The notes: generated by a model not told the origin, from the sequence alone. A stretch of DNA of 64,000 nucleotides from Doryteuthis pealeii (GCA_023376005.1 CM042156.1:50785221-50849220), one strand, 5' to 3'; positions 12,696 through 23,829 are shown, numbered from the stretch's first letter. Numbers and translations are program-made.

Positions 12696-13232
12696 TTTTC
12701 CAAACACATAGAAAAACAAGTAAATAAAGCAAACAGGATATTAGGATTAATACGAAAGTCATGTGTATACATGGATAAAGAAATGCTGAAAAAAGTATTC
12801 ATTGCATTAGTAAGACCTTATTTGGAATTTGCTAATGTGATTTGGAGTCCAAGACTAATCAGGGACATAAAAATCATTGAGAGAGTTTAAAGGAGAGATA
12901 CTATAGTAATGAAGAATTTTAAAAAAAAAACCTTTCGTATGAAGAAAGACTTAGGAAGTTTGACTTACCAAATTTGGTTTATCGACGAACAAGAGGGGAT
13001 ATGATTGAAGTCTACAAATATACACATGGATTTTAACATTGATCATCTAAACATTGCTCAAAATATCAATACCAGGGGTTATAAATTAAAACTCTTTAAA
13101 AAAATGTTTTGCAAAGTAAATGGAAGACAAAATTATTTTAGTAACAGAGTGGTGAATACGTGGAATAAACTACCATCATCAATAGTGAATGTCCCATCTC
13201 TAAACTCCTTTAAGGCAATGTTATGGAGATAA
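12696..13232 (+). pseudogene. CR1-like LINE reverse transcriptase C-terminus
   Basis: Translation from about 12696 gives FSKHIEKQVNKANRILGLIR, then LVRPYLEFANVIWSP and IIERV before a stop near 12889. After frameshifts the ending NYFSNRVVNTWNKLPSSIV...SLNSFKAMLWR runs to the stop at 13232. This combination is typical of the thumb/C-terminal end of CR1-type (Jockey superfamily) non-LTR retrotransposons, which copy their RNA by target-primed reverse transcription. It is severely 5'-truncated, lacking the catalytic palm and endonuclease. At least one in-frame stop and two frame changes make it dead. The following 13233-13330 is probably its 3' UTR. Confidence 0.85.
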
Positions 13233-13322
13233 ATAGTAACGATAAATTCTATTGGATTGCGAGAGCGGAATAAATCACTGTAATCGATCTGAATATTTAG
13301 CATTGCTTAGTACAGTTGATCC

Positions 13323-13359
<37 letters not shown>

Positions 13360-13368
13360 GTCTCTGTC

Positions 13369-13464
<96 letters not shown>
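13233..13464 (+). repeat. Family H tail with CT-TA-TG array
   Basis: Family H (ACGATAAATTCTATTGGATTG) is followed by CT with GTCT variants (13327-13402), TA (13403-13433) and TG (13434-13464). Related pieces precede CT/TA arrays at 7380, 10190 and 14100. Confidence 0.75.
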
Positions 13465-13467
<3 letters not shown>

Positions 13468-13498
13468 ATGGAATTGGAATTGAATCCGATAATATGAG

Positions 13499-13806
13499 GA
13501 AGAATGAATAAAGAAAAGAAAGTACAGAATGGATAATAAAAGATGAATTTAATCAATATCACTTACACATGTGTTTTGGTCAGTTTATCTTTGTGTACAC
13601 GATTCAAACAATTATTATCATTAAATGAATAAATGTTATTATTAATGTTAAACATTATTATTATTATTTCATTTCATTTGTTTATTTAATGATAATGATA
13701 GTTTGAATCGTGTACACAAAGATGAACTGACCGAAACACATGTGTAAGTGATATTGATTAAATTCATCTTTTATTATCCATTCTGTACTTTCTTTTCTTT
13801 ATTCAT

Positions 13807-13811
<5 letters not shown>
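13499..13811. repeat. Long inverted repeat with hammerhead-like arms
   Basis: Arms 13499-13628 and 13681-13811 are near-identical in reverse complement, around an AT-rich spacer. Each arm contains a GAAA-like box followed by palindromic CACATGTG and TA (right arm GAAACACATGTGTA, about 13732), the hammerhead-type stem III arrangement. The CTGANGA core is not preserved. Confidence 0.85.

Positions 13812-13884
<73 letters not shown>
13812..13884. repeat. CA-TA compound microsatellite
   Basis: CA repeats (13812-13837) followed by TA repeats. Confidence 0.95.
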
Positions 13885-13889
<5 letters not shown>

Positions 13890-13939
13890 GAGAAATTTGA
13901 ATAAAAACACAGATATTATTAATTAATGTTGTATTAATT

Positions 13940-13986
13940 GGCTTATATTGCAATGTTTAAATCTGTATAAGATCATCATCAGAGCC
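13940..13986 (-). ncRNA. Degenerate hammerhead ribozyme, family I
   Basis: On minus: stem I GGCT (13986-13983) with AGCC (13943-13940); core CTGATGA (13982-13976); stem II ATC/GAT; then TAAA where GAAA is required; palindromic stem III ATTGCAAT; cleavage dinucleotide TA. The G12-to-U change should abolish cleavage. The same family at 39062-39300 keeps GAAA but has a mutated core. Confidence 0.65.
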
Positions 13987-14040
13987 TATCTGTTACGAAG
14001 ACATTAGTTTTTCGTTAAATTGATATGCATAAATAATGAA

Positions 14041-14191
14041 AAATATTTCGCTAATGATTATTTCTTTCATACCTTATTAGAACGTTTTTTGTTTCTTAAT
14101 GAGAAATGATAAATTCTCTAGGATTGCCAGAGATAATAAATCTTTGTAATCGGTCTGAATATTTAACTCTGTTGAGTACAGCTAATCACTA

Positions 14192-14276
<85 letters not shown>
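14041..14276 (+). repeat. Family H segment with CT-TA array
   Basis: GATAAATTCTCTAGGATTGC then CT (14193-14218) and TA (14219-14276) arrays, as at 10190. Confidence 0.75.
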
Positions 14277-14278
<2 letters not shown>

Positions 14279-14325
14279 ACAAACAAGGTTTCGAATCACA
14301 CACGAGGCGATCTTCGTATCTATAG

Positions 14326-14367
14326 CTCTGCTGATGAGGCCTAATAGGCTGAAATGTACATACAGAG
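14326..14367 (+). ncRNA. Type-I hammerhead ribozyme, canonical core
   Basis: Stem I CTCTG/CAGAG (14326-14330, 14363-14367); core CTGATGA (14331-14337); stem II GGCCT-AAT-AGGCT (14338-14350); GAAA (14351-14354); loopless palindromic stem III TGTACA (14355-14360); TA with predicted cleavage after A14362. All conserved core positions are present. With stem III so short, activity would be expected mainly as a tandem dimer, as described for hammerheads of metazoan PLEs and retrozymes. It follows a CT-TA array and precedes a decayed LINE tail; only one copy is visible, so this locus is a monomer. Confidence 0.9.
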
Positions 14368-14519
14368 ATTGATTTTTCTCGATTTGTTTAGCCTTACATT
14401 TAAGTAGTTAAATCCCGCCTAATTAATTATTAATGAATTAACTTTCAAAAATTAGGTTTGACTTCAATTAAGCACATATTCTCCCAAATATTGTCGGCTG
14501 AAAATAGCCATATATGTTT

Positions 14520-14522
<3 letters not shown>

Positions 14523-14615
<93 letters not shown>
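14523..14615. repeat. TA-TG compound microsatellite
   Basis: TA repeats to about 14568 then TG repeats. Overlapping open frames are artefacts. Confidence 0.95.
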
Positions 14616-14616
<1 letters not shown>

Positions 14617-14639
14617 GACCTCCTTCCGTCTGTCATGGC

Positions 14640-14892
14640 GTAGTGTCCAAAAGTTTTTAATTACATCTGCGTGAGTGGCTGAACAGGCAAATTTTGGAAT
14701 GACTGTCATGCTTGCTGGACTTGATGTTGTCTCTCCTTCCTTCTGGCTGTATTTTCTGTGGCGGCTTCTTTCCTCCCTTTTTCACCCTTGTTTGATAAGG
14801 AGGCGCCAGACCTTCCGGTTTTCTGCACCAACCTCCCATGTCTTAGTGTTGATGTCGCATGTCTTCATGTCCTTCTTGTAGACGTTCTTGAA

Positions 14893-14898
<6 letters not shown>
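14640..14898 (-). pseudogene. LINE ORF2 C-terminal fragment
   Basis: The minus strand, with frame changes, reads KKDMKTCDINTKTWEVGAEN, then VWRLLIKQGMKKGE, then HSKICLFSHSRRC. This matches the typical 3' end of mollusc LINEs whose protein ends in a short zinc-finger-like CX2C...H...C tail following a DLKLCDI-like segment. It has multiple frameshifts and is truncated at a TA array (14899-14950). Related tails in the other orientation are at 59290-60415. Confidence 0.7.
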
Positions 14899-14952
<54 letters not shown>

Positions 14953-14984
14953 AATAATGTTTGACCCTCAAACCCTTTTTCATG

Positions 14985-15272
14985 GGACCGTAGAAATGAT
15001 AGTCTGAGGCAAAGATTATTCCAGTGACGAAGAAGTGAAATCTGTAGTGAAGAAGTGGCTCAAAGAACAATCAAGAGAATTTTTACGGGGCAAGGATACA
15101 TCCTCTCATTTGAAGGTTGAACATTGCTATTAAGAGAAACGATGACTATGTGGTGAAGTAGGGATGTGATCCACAGAGGACTAGCTTCATTTTAATGTAC
15201 GATACATGTTTTTGTGTTGGTAATCATACCTGTCCTAAACAAAATGGCATTACCCTTTGACTCACCCTAGTA
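14985..15272 (+). pseudogene. Mariner-type transposase 3' end, copy 1
   Basis: Contains SDEEVKSVVKKWLKEQSREF followed by frameshifts, then a decayed C-terminus and 3' flank. It aligns with the better copy at 58111-58410. The catalytic DDE/D triad region is absent. Confidence 0.75.
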
Positions 15273-15292
15273 TATATATATATATATATATA

Positions 15293-15360
15293 ACGACTCT
15301 AACCATTAGACCACGCATATATATAACCATGTCTAACAAACCTAACCATTAAACCACCGT
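15293..15360 (-). repeat. Two SINE-B head remnants
   Basis: TCTAACCATTAGACCACGC and a diverged second copy AACCTAACCATTAAACCACC lie between TA runs. They are reverse complements of the SINE-B A-box region without a body. Confidence 0.6.
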
Positions 15361-15399
15361 TTCCATATATATATATACATATATGAAGATAGGAGGTTT

Positions 15400-15830
15400 G
15401 GAGTAAATCCTAACCCACCATAAAACTGATGGCCTAATCTAATGACACACAACACCACATTCCCCCATATCATCCCCATGCAATAAATCAAACTCTACCC
15501 TAACCCAGAATGTTACCCACCTCTCCCAACCACGCCCACTTTCCCAACAAGCACCTAGCAACCTCCTCTTCTTAACACCCCACACAAACCACCATTCCTC
15601 TGAACTTCCCCTCCACTTTATATGATGTTATTCTCATTTCAATCAAAGCATGCCTACCATCCCCCACAAACTCACTTTATCTTCTATAAACACAATTGTA
15701 CGTATTTTGCTTTGAATAAAGCCAGACTGAGTATGTTCGTCCCGTCAGAATGACGAAATATTTCTCTCCTAATTGGACTTGTTTGAGTCATTATTTTTGT
15801 TCACTTTAGTATTGTAATATAATCTATTTG
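15400..15830. other. C/A-rich segment with AATAAA
   Basis: Plus strand strongly depleted of G from about 15420 to 15690, then GCTTTGAATAAAGCC and a small hairpin GTCAGAATGACGAAA (about 15746). It resembles the 3' part of a retroelement transcript; class unknown. No open frame. Confidence 0.45.
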
Positions 15831-15838
15831 GTTACACA

Positions 15839-15841
15839 CAG

Positions 15842-15917
<76 letters not shown>

Positions 15918-16318
15918 GAGGTGAGGTTAAAGGGAAAGTGTATTCACTAGCTTTAACGCAGTGTACGTATATAGGAAGATATAATTTCTATATTGAATCA
16001 GTTATTAGAGAAAAAAAATTATAATTTTAGAATTATTAGAAAATCCTTGATGGTTCTAGTGAGCATTCAGAAACCTAAACCTGGACCACCAATGATTTCC
16101 ATCCAACATTTGAATTCCTAAGATATGATACGTTCTCTTTATTTTCAATTACGCCCTAACTATTCAGAGTTTGTCTATTGTCAGTGTGACTGTAATAATT
16201 TAGATATTTGAAGTTCAATTCCTTCATCTTAGTCTCATGATGAATATGTAGACATGAATTATAAAATTATCTAATTGCTTGGTGGTTTTCCGTATCTTAA
16301 AATATATCATTATCTTGG
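15839..16318. other. CA-TA array then unassigned AT-rich
   Basis: CA then TA array at 15839-15911; the remainder has no recognised feature. Confidence 0.6.
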
Positions 16319-16720
16319 ATGTGCGTGGTGTAATGGTTAGAGTTGTAAGAAATGGACTCGTTAACCCGAGTTCAAATCCTGGATGAAGCTACAGTTCACA
16401 TAGCACTAATACCATTGTAAAAGGTATTAATCCAACTTCTCTCCCTCCAGCTATGGGTAAATAGTAGGGAGGACTAGGCTCTTTAATCTTGGTTAGGCAA
16501 CCAGTCTAGGAGAAGCTCTGAATTCAAACCTGTTAAATCTCTACTTGGGCTAGAATGAAGAGCTCTAACCAGGCTAGGAGAAGGAAAACTCTGAATTCAA
16601 ACCTGTTAAATCTCCACTTGGGGTGGTCATTACTAGAATAGGCCCAGTCCTAATTAGTGATCTATTTCACTGTGCTCTTTAACCTTAGTTAGGCAACCAG
16701 TCTAGGAGAAGGAAAACTCC
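16319..16720 (+). mobile_element. SINE-B with internally duplicated body
   Basis: Head GTGTAATGGTTAGAG and B box GTTCAAATCC (about 16370). The body phrase TAGGAGAAGGAAAACT recurs at about 16578 and 16701, so the 3' half has been partially repeated. Confidence 0.8.
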
Positions 16721-16839
16721 ATTTCTCTAACCTACACTGTGAGTGTTGCCCAAGAGTGCAAAGAACCAACATTGAGGTTGTTACCCTTTCCAATCTGAAA
16801 TGAGTTGTAGTAGAGCATTGAGGGAGACTAAAAATGATG

Positions 16840-17330
16840 TTTTTTTCTTCGTACAGACACACGCGTCACGTGACGCCACAACAGAAAACGGGCAATAACT
16901 CTCCAAGAAAATCTTGTGTCACGGAGCCGTGCGCAACAGACTGCAAAGAAAATGAATCGGGTATTTTTGGAAATAGACAGAAACTTTTGGGAAGAATAAA
17001 GGGAAGGCGGAGGCGACGGCGACGGCGGCGGCGACGGTGGAAGAGGGAAATTGTGAGACTGAAGAGAGAGAGAGGGGAGAGAGAGGGAGAGAGGAGAGAG
17101 AGAGAGGGAGAGGGAGAGAGAGAGAGAGAAACACCAGAGGAAGATTAAGCGAAGACAATGAAGAATGAAAAACAAAGAAAGAAAAAAAAAAAGAATTTCC
17201 TTGAAAAATTGTTGGAGCGAAAATCAGCCGCCATTGATTTTTCGGGTGAAAGGCAAAACTGTGTTCTGCTGCTGATTTCGATTTTTTTCTATCTTTTCTA
17301 CTGAAGAGTTCAAGTTTTCTTAACAACTTC
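16840..17330. promoter_or_regulatory. Possible CpG-rich promoter or first exon
   Basis: Unlike its surroundings this stretch is rich in CpG: a GCGTCACGTGACGC palindrome, a GGCGACGG-type run near 17010-17040, and GCCGCCATT (about 17229), which resembles a YY1 site. A GA-rich tract (17062-17129) follows. A 104-codon plus frame (16834-17148) begins non-repetitively but becomes poly-Arg/Glu. I infer a possible host promoter and 5' UTR; transcription direction and gene identity cannot be read. Confidence 0.35.
16863..16876. promoter_or_regulatory. Palindromic E-box/CRE-like site
   Basis: GCGTCACGTGACGC is a perfect 14-bp palindrome with a central CACGTG, the canonical bHLH-ZIP site, flanked by TGACG half-sites typical of CREB/ATF. 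Function is inferred from motif only. Confidence 0.4.
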
Positions 17331-18029
17331 GGACAAAATTATTTACGGCATTTGACTATAATGTCACTAAAATCTATGAAAAGAAAACAAAAAAATTAAA
17401 AATCAATTGTAAATCGAAGTAATTAGAAACACATTTTTTTATCCTTATCTTTTTTTTAGTATTTGCATCTTCACACTGGAGGTTCTATTTTGGCTATCAA
17501 TAAGAATCTAGTGACTAGACGTGTTGGATTATTTTGTATATAAGGTGTGCTAAAATACCACTTAAATTCATGGACTAAGCGAGGTCACGTTGTTTAAACC
17601 TCGGCCAATCAACAGCCCGAATGCATGGCTGGTTGACTACTTAAGCACTGATACTGAGAGACGTCCATTTACAATCATTGGCGAAGGACTTGCAATAATG
17701 AGGAACACCAAGGAACAGCAAAGGATTTTTATCAAGGATTCCACTGGACAAGCGCTCTTGCTTGAAGCCTAAAGGATGGCCCATAAATCGTAACAAGACG
17801 TCTTCTGAAATATCAAGTTATTCTGTGTAAAAATCCTCGTCACCATTTTAAGCGTTTAGTTCTCCTGTTGATAAATCCTTTATGTATTTCTTTTTATAAA
17901 CTTATAAACTTATATACATTTATATAAGACCTGTATATTTTATACAATTGGATTCCTTGCATTGGCTGGCACCAGAGCATGGATTCGTGTCTGGCGTCAG
18001 TTGATGAAACAGAGCATGTATGCACAGGT
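17331..18029. other. Mostly unassigned; short open frame
   Basis: AT-rich except 17590-17772 on plus, a 60-codon frame containing RPFTIIGEGLAIMRNTKEQQ. It is not low complexity but matches nothing I recognise and has no visible splice context. Treat as hypothetical at best. Confidence 0.3.
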
Positions 18030-18820
18030 GTGGCGTCTAATTTGAAGCATTTTCTGCTATCAGCAAGGAACACGGTAAAGCTGCTGATGTGCTTTTCATT
18101 GATATGATAAATTCTGGAAGGGTCACGAATGGTTGGTCGGTTTGATTTTACAGCATTTCAAACTTTATCGGGGTATTTTATCCGAAGAGTTTTTTTATTC
18201 ATTCAGCATTTATCTTAAACTCAATTCTTTTAACTCATTTTCCCCTATTTAACCTATAGATCAGACCCTAAAGGTATTACCACTGCGGTTCAGGTGGGGC
18301 TTGGAGTAATGGCGATGAAGGGGTACTACACATTCTGCAGAGGTCCAGAAACGTAACTTCACCATCAGATAGACTTTAACGTCATACACAGGATATTAGC
18401 ACCCTCAGCCATTGCCTTCTATGTATAATAAAAAGAATGTGTGTTTGCCATAAGGGCAATAGGGTTGGGACAATCATAGAGGTGCTAGGATTGACGTGAC
18501 CAGAAGATTGATCGGAAGGGGCCTCTCCAAACGCACATCTTGCCTAAGTAAGGATCTAAGTGGAGTGTTGCATATTATGAAGTGTTCGGTCACGAGGATT
18601 CCAGCCTTAAGCGCCACCCATAGCCAACTAGTGGCCCTATTGGGGAGTTTTACTCCTCTGCAGAGGTACAGTCATTGTATTCTTCAGCCCCATACGACAG
18701 GGCGGGATGAAACAGACCATACATATATATAGATGTGGAATGTCATTAGAGGCATTTTCTGTGATCAACAAAGAACACGGTAAATCCGTGTCTTTCATCG
18801 CTGCAATAAATTCTGGAAGG
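18030..18820 (+). other. Direct repeat flanking a family A element
   Basis: 18030-18135 and 18715-18820 are diverged direct copies that both read through in one frame: FEAFSAISKEHGKAADV...FIDMINSGR and LEAFSVINKEHGKSVSFIAA...INSGR. Family A lies between them. I do not recognise the peptide. It may be a repeated exon remnant or simply part of a larger repeat. Confidence 0.4.
18136..18714 (+). repeat. Family A repeat, near full length
   Basis: Collinear with 58685-59275 (minus) and 63455-64000. Shared phrases include CACCATCAGATAGA, AATAGGGTTGGGACAATCAT and GATTGATCGGA. About 580-600 bp; no coding potential or terminal repeats seen. Confidence 0.8.
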
Positions 18821-19219
18821 TGTTACATAATCTATGCGGTTGCATAATATTATTGTCAACCCCCTGTATTTCTAAAGGGATGGCCCTTTTCATATCACGG
18901 GCGGGACTTTCCATGGAATATTACAGAAAGCCCGCGAAATACGTGAAGTCACGTGGGACCTGGTTGGGTCCTCAGTTTCAGTTTGGACGTCGGGCAGAGA
19001 AGATGTACTGCCTTAACTGGAACTCACTGCATACGCGCGCTATGTTAGTCAGATGAAAAATGTTTAGTTAAGAAATAAAAGCTTACGAAAATAATATGGT
19101 TTTGTGGTTAATGAATGTCTTGGTAACAAGACTGACCTAGAAGACCAAGACGAAGTCCAGACGCTAGAAGAGACGCTAGAAGAATAGAATTAAGAAAGTA
19201 AGGAAAGAAGTATGCAACA
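18821..19219 (+). mobile_element. Solo LTR 2, 399 bp, TSD AAGG
   Basis: Starts TGTTACATAA, ends GTATGCAACA, with exact 4-bp duplications AAGG at 18817-18820 and 19220-19223. It carries GGGACTTTCC (18903-18912), CACGTG (18950-18955) and AAATAAAAG. The empty-site relative is visible at about 18125-18150 (TCTGGAAGGGTCACG), confirming the insertion point. Confidence 0.92.
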
Positions 19220-20216
19220 AAGGTTCATGGGGTTCGGTAAGACAAGGTTTTCCAAATAGTTTTGAAGATTAGAACTTTAAACACAGGAAGGTGGATGGAG
19301 ACCCTGGCTGTAGACACTGATTCCCCAATTGCAGACACATTTTTTTTAAGAACGTAGTGCCACCCCAATACCAAAATTCACTCAAAAAGATACAATAGAG
19401 ATTAGAGACAGAAAAGAATTACTGAATTCAATGGGCATTGTGTGTACAATACGAAATATGCAACCAGTTTCATAACCATTGGCATGAACGTATTGAATAT
19501 TTCCCCAAGGCTAAGGGATTTTTTGTTTCGCTGATTCGATCTTGTTAGCCATGTTTTAAAAGATAATTAATCGAATATTTCAATAGAATCTTATTCCCCC
19601 CCCCTCTTCATATTCATAGTGACATTCTGTTGAGTAATTGTGGCAAGTGAATAAAGGGGGCTGGGGGAGTTAAGAAGATTAAAAAATCCATTTCTAATCC
19701 ATTTCTCCCTTGTTTGTTATGACATTCAAGATTCAAACCTTTTTTTTTTCTTGAACCTGAACCGACTGAATTGCAGACACGCAAATTCTTACTGTACGTC
19801 ATGTCACGGTTAGATCAATTGAAATATTTAAATAGAACAATCATAAAACGTTTAAAGTTTTAGAAAAGAAATAATCAGTTCTTTTTTTTTTTTTTAATTC
19901 CGTGATTAAATAACTATTGCAGTTTTTTTTTCTTTCTTTCTTGGTAATTCTGTTTTGTTTTATTTTGTTATTTTTTGTTTGTTGTTGTTTTTTTTTAAGT
20001 CACGGTATTCTTCCGTTTTTTTGTTTGTTTTATTAAAATAATTAAGTGTTTTTCATAAGTGCAATTAATTTGATTGTCAAAATCACTATCACACATCTAA
20101 GTTGTGCGTAAAACAAAAAACGCGACTTCATTTTTCTTGTATATGTTTTTTGCGTATTATGTGGGTATCGAATGTTTGTACATGTGCGCACGCACGCGCA
20201 TGTGTGCGTGAGTGTA
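19220..20216. other. Unassigned; T-rich tracts
   Basis: Non-repetitive at first, then several poly-T/TTTG tracts (19870-20030). No gene recognised. Confidence 0.5.
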
Positions 20217-20502
20217 TATATTTACTAACTCTTCCTCACAAGCGGGATGTGACACAAGCTCAATTTCTTAAGCGGAGTTTAACAGTTTGAATTCAGAGTT
20301 TTCTTCTCCTAGACTGGTTACCTAGCGAGGGTTAAAGAGCCCAGTCTGTCCCGCTACTTACCCATAGCTGGAGGGAGAATTGGATTCATACCTTTCTCAA
20401 GGGTATTAGCGCCACGTGAAATTCAAACAGCTTCGTCCAGGAATTGAACTCGGGTCGACGAGTCCATTTCCTATTACTCTAACCATTACACCACGCGCCT
20501 TC
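20217..20502 (-). mobile_element. SINE-B
   Basis: Body from about 20217 and tRNA-like head at 20440-20502 (plus reads ACTCTAACCATTACACCACG). Target duplication not clear. Confidence 0.82.
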
Positions 20503-20623
20503 ATTTTTTGTTTGAGTGTAATGTGCACATTAGTACCTGCGTGTATTACTCAGAATTTTGTAGATTTTTTACATATGATTTTTCAGTTACACATATTCCT
20601 TTTAAGTGTGACCATAAATTCCA

Positions 20624-20683
<60 letters not shown>

Positions 20684-21716
20684 AATGAAGGACTGAATAA
20701 ATCTGACAATATGTGGTTGAGCATAGCGGAAAAAGTGGATATGACAACACAACTACATTCAATTGATATTTGGCCTCATTATTGGCTGAAGTTTTTTCAA
20801 AACTTGTTGAGATAAATGCTTGTACATTCTGCTTTTATAGTGAAAAGGTAATTGGATAATGGAGGAAAGAAGGGAGGGTTTTGGCTTGTGGTATAGAGGA
20901 ATGAGAAAAAGTAGGGGTGGGCTTAGTATGTGAGGAATGGTATTTTTACGGGATCAGTCGGTTGACTTTGAAGAGAATTTGATTTTCCGAGTGCAGGTCA
21001 ATGTGTGATGTCTAGTGTGTAGCAAGGGGCCAGGAACAATTTTGTTTGAAAATATTTGAGAGAAATCCTTAAGGATTTTGTTGAGATAAATGTATTTACT
21101 TTCTGTTTTTATGTTTAAAAGGTAATTGGATTAGGGAAGGACAGAGGGGAAGTAAGAGAGGAGGGTGGGGTTTTATACTCTGCTGAGTGACAGCAAGTCT
21201 CCTCTTGTCTCCGAGACTCTTCTGGTTATTCTAGCCGATCTTAACAATGCTGGGTAGTCTTTGATTCTTCCTCTAATTTAAAGATAAATCTAAAGATGAA
21301 AAGGAAAACTTTTTTCTCGGGATATGTGGCATTGAATAATTCCGGAATGGAATAACATAATGCCTGATATTGACTTCGTCTTTATGAGAATGAGAATTAC
21401 TGAGTTAAGCCAGCATCTCTTTCGCTATAATCCATCGGATGATGTAAATTAATCCTTTTTAGTTGTTGTGTACAGCATTGAATAGTGTTTTCCTGTTCCT
21501 CATATTGAAAGATCAGTTGCAAAGATCAATGTTCAGTGTGGAAGAGATAATTTCTAGAAATATCCAGAGAAGACATAAAGAGATCATTACAAAGAAACTA
21601 AAGAACAACATCTAATAAAAAAAAAACAAGAAAAATACGTGAGGCAACTTTCACTTTCTATCAATTATTCAAAAAAATATCTATTTAAATATAGAATATG
21701 TGACTTATTTCCTCAA
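20503..21716. other. TA-TG array and unassigned sequence
   Basis: TA-TG array at 20625-20682. Two diverged direct copies of about 85 bp (20797-20885 and 21073-21160, GTTGAGATAAATG...AAAAGGTAATTGGAT) suggest a short local duplication. Nothing else recognised. Confidence 0.55.
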
Positions 21717-21783
<67 letters not shown>

Positions 21784-21797
21784 GAGAGAGAGAGGGG

Positions 21798-21840
<43 letters not shown>

Positions 21841-22025
21841 GTATATATATATATGTAAAGAAATAACAAAAGACTTAGAGATTTAGCTTTATAGTCTATT
21901 TCAGGGAGCTTAGACAAATAGTCTAAATCTCCCGACTCATCAGATGAGATTTAGACTATTTGTCTAGGCTCCCTGAAATAGACTATAAAGCTAAATCTCT
22001 AAGTCTTTTGTTATTTCTTTACTCA
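21717..22025. repeat. CT/TA/GA arrays and inverted repeat
   Basis: Microsatellites fill 21717-21855; then arms 21857-21938 and 21950-22022 are reverse complements (AGACTTAGAGATTTAGC). The minus strand contains CTGATGA and later CCCTGAAAT followed by TAGACTATA, a hammerhead-like order but without stem I complementarity. Confidence 0.8.
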
Positions 22026-22141
22026 TATATTTGCTATGTGACTCTAACATTAAGAGCACACATTGAGCTCTCAAATTACGACTTGGTTTTGTTTAAACAA
22101 AATTCTTGTGTCGTAAGGAAGATTTCTTCTCTTGACTTTTG

Positions 22142-22183
<42 letters not shown>

Positions 22184-22227
22184 TATATATATATATATTG
22201 GTTAAAAATTTAACTAAAAATGCCATA

Positions 22228-22676
22228 ACAGCACGACAAGTTTTTTTAATAGTATGTTTGAAGCATTATGCGTATTGTAATATAAAGATTTTTGAAGGCA
22301 ATAGACAATGCAATATGTGTTGAAAATTATATTTTAACTTTTTTCTTTTTTTTTTTTAATTCCAAATATTTTCGGAAATAAAATTCCATCATCAGAGTTA
22401 TCAAAAGTGTCTTAACATCACGGAAATAGCCGACTCTACATCACGGAATTAACCGAAATAGAAAATTTTCAAATATACGGCGTTCCTCAACTTCTTAAAA
22501 CAACAGATGATTAGACCATCGCCGTAAGATAAGTAATATAAAAAAAACACCTAGTACTTTTAATAACTGTGATGATGGAATTTTATTTCCGAAAATATTT
22601 AGAATTAAAAAAAATAAAAAAAGTTAAATGAATATAATTTTCAACACATATTGCATTGTCTATTGCCTTCAAAAAT

Positions 22677-22680
<4 letters not shown>
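22228..22680. repeat. Long inverted repeat between TA arrays
   Basis: Arms about 22275-22400 and 22565-22678 (GACAATGCAATATGTGTTGA; TTTCGGAAATAAAATTCCAT) flank a non-symmetric spacer. TA arrays border both sides (22144-22199, 22680-22729). Confidence 0.85.
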
Positions 22681-22716
<36 letters not shown>

Positions 22717-22726
22717 TATATATATA

Positions 22727-22945
22727 TTATTAAGGTGTATATAGAAATAACATACTCAAGTTTCACCATAAAGTATCTTCAGGATTAATTGCAATTAATT
22801 AATCAAGCTATTGATTAATTACAGGCAAATGCTGAAGTGAATTCACTTCAGCAATTGCCTGTAACTAATCATTAGCCTGATTAATTCATTAAATTTAATG
22901 GTGAAACTTGAGTATGTTATTTCTATATACACCTTAATATTGAAT
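22727..22945. repeat. Inverted repeat with hammerhead-like arms
   Basis: Arms 22731-22860 and 22840-22945 carry CTTGAGTATGTTATTTC in inverse orientation. The minus strand of the left arm reads CTGAAGA, a short stem, GTGAAAC, TTGAGTA; stem I pairing is poor, so it is a decayed relative of the repeat at 24815. GAGCACTTT follows at 22964. Confidence 0.75.
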
Positions 22946-23076
22946 TCTACTCCATTAACATACTGAGCACTTTATATTGGTTATGTCACTGAGTTATTCG
23001 GTTAATACTTATATCGATCGTCAATATTGCGATTAACTCGATATTATATTCCCCGGTAAGTCATCTTTTTTATCAT

Positions 23077-23100
23077 CACACACACACACACACTCACACA

Positions 23101-23175
<75 letters not shown>

Positions 23176-23419
23176 TCATAATATGCTTATGTTGATTGCT
23201 TATAAACTTTGTTCTTGTGAACGTTGAACGTTGATTTTTGATATTATGGAGCATGGAAATGAACAAGTGAACAAGAACAAGAAACAGAACAAAAAACAGT
23301 TTCAATATGCTGCTGTTGTTCTGTCCCTGGTTCGATTTATTCCGATATTTCGGGTGACATTCGCCCTTTATCAAGGTATGATGACTTGACTGTGTGTGTG
23401 GAAAATTGAAATCAAACAA

Positions 23420-23502
<83 letters not shown>
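23077..23502. repeat. CA-TA-TG arrays around a decayed repeat
   Basis: Arrays at 23077-23172 (CA, TA, TG in that order) and 23423-23502 (TA, TG). Between them the minus strand has TTGATAAAGGGCGAATG then CACCCGAAATATCGG (23340-23375), another hammerhead-like stem II plus GAAA box with an aberrant core. Confidence 0.7.
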
Positions 23503-23503
<1 letters not shown>

Positions 23504-23829
23504 GGACTCAGTTGAAGGTTTTGACGATAAGTTGTTTTTTTCTAATTGGAGAAGTCCACCTTTCTAATATTATAACACTAATCCTAACATTTTTGAAATA
23601 TCAATTGATTTGAGAAGTTGTGTTTTGGAACAGTGATGAAGAATTTTTCAAAAATCTCTTTGAAAATTATCTCAGTTTGTTGAAAAACAATAACCAGTAA
23701 CAAGGAAGCTTTTGATGATCCAAGTTTTCAACTTCTAAACAATGTACATGTTTTTTTCAGCTTGTGGGTACATATTTATTTGACTAAACGAACCTTGAAG
23801 AAAGTCATGTTTAGAAGAAAAACCAGGAT

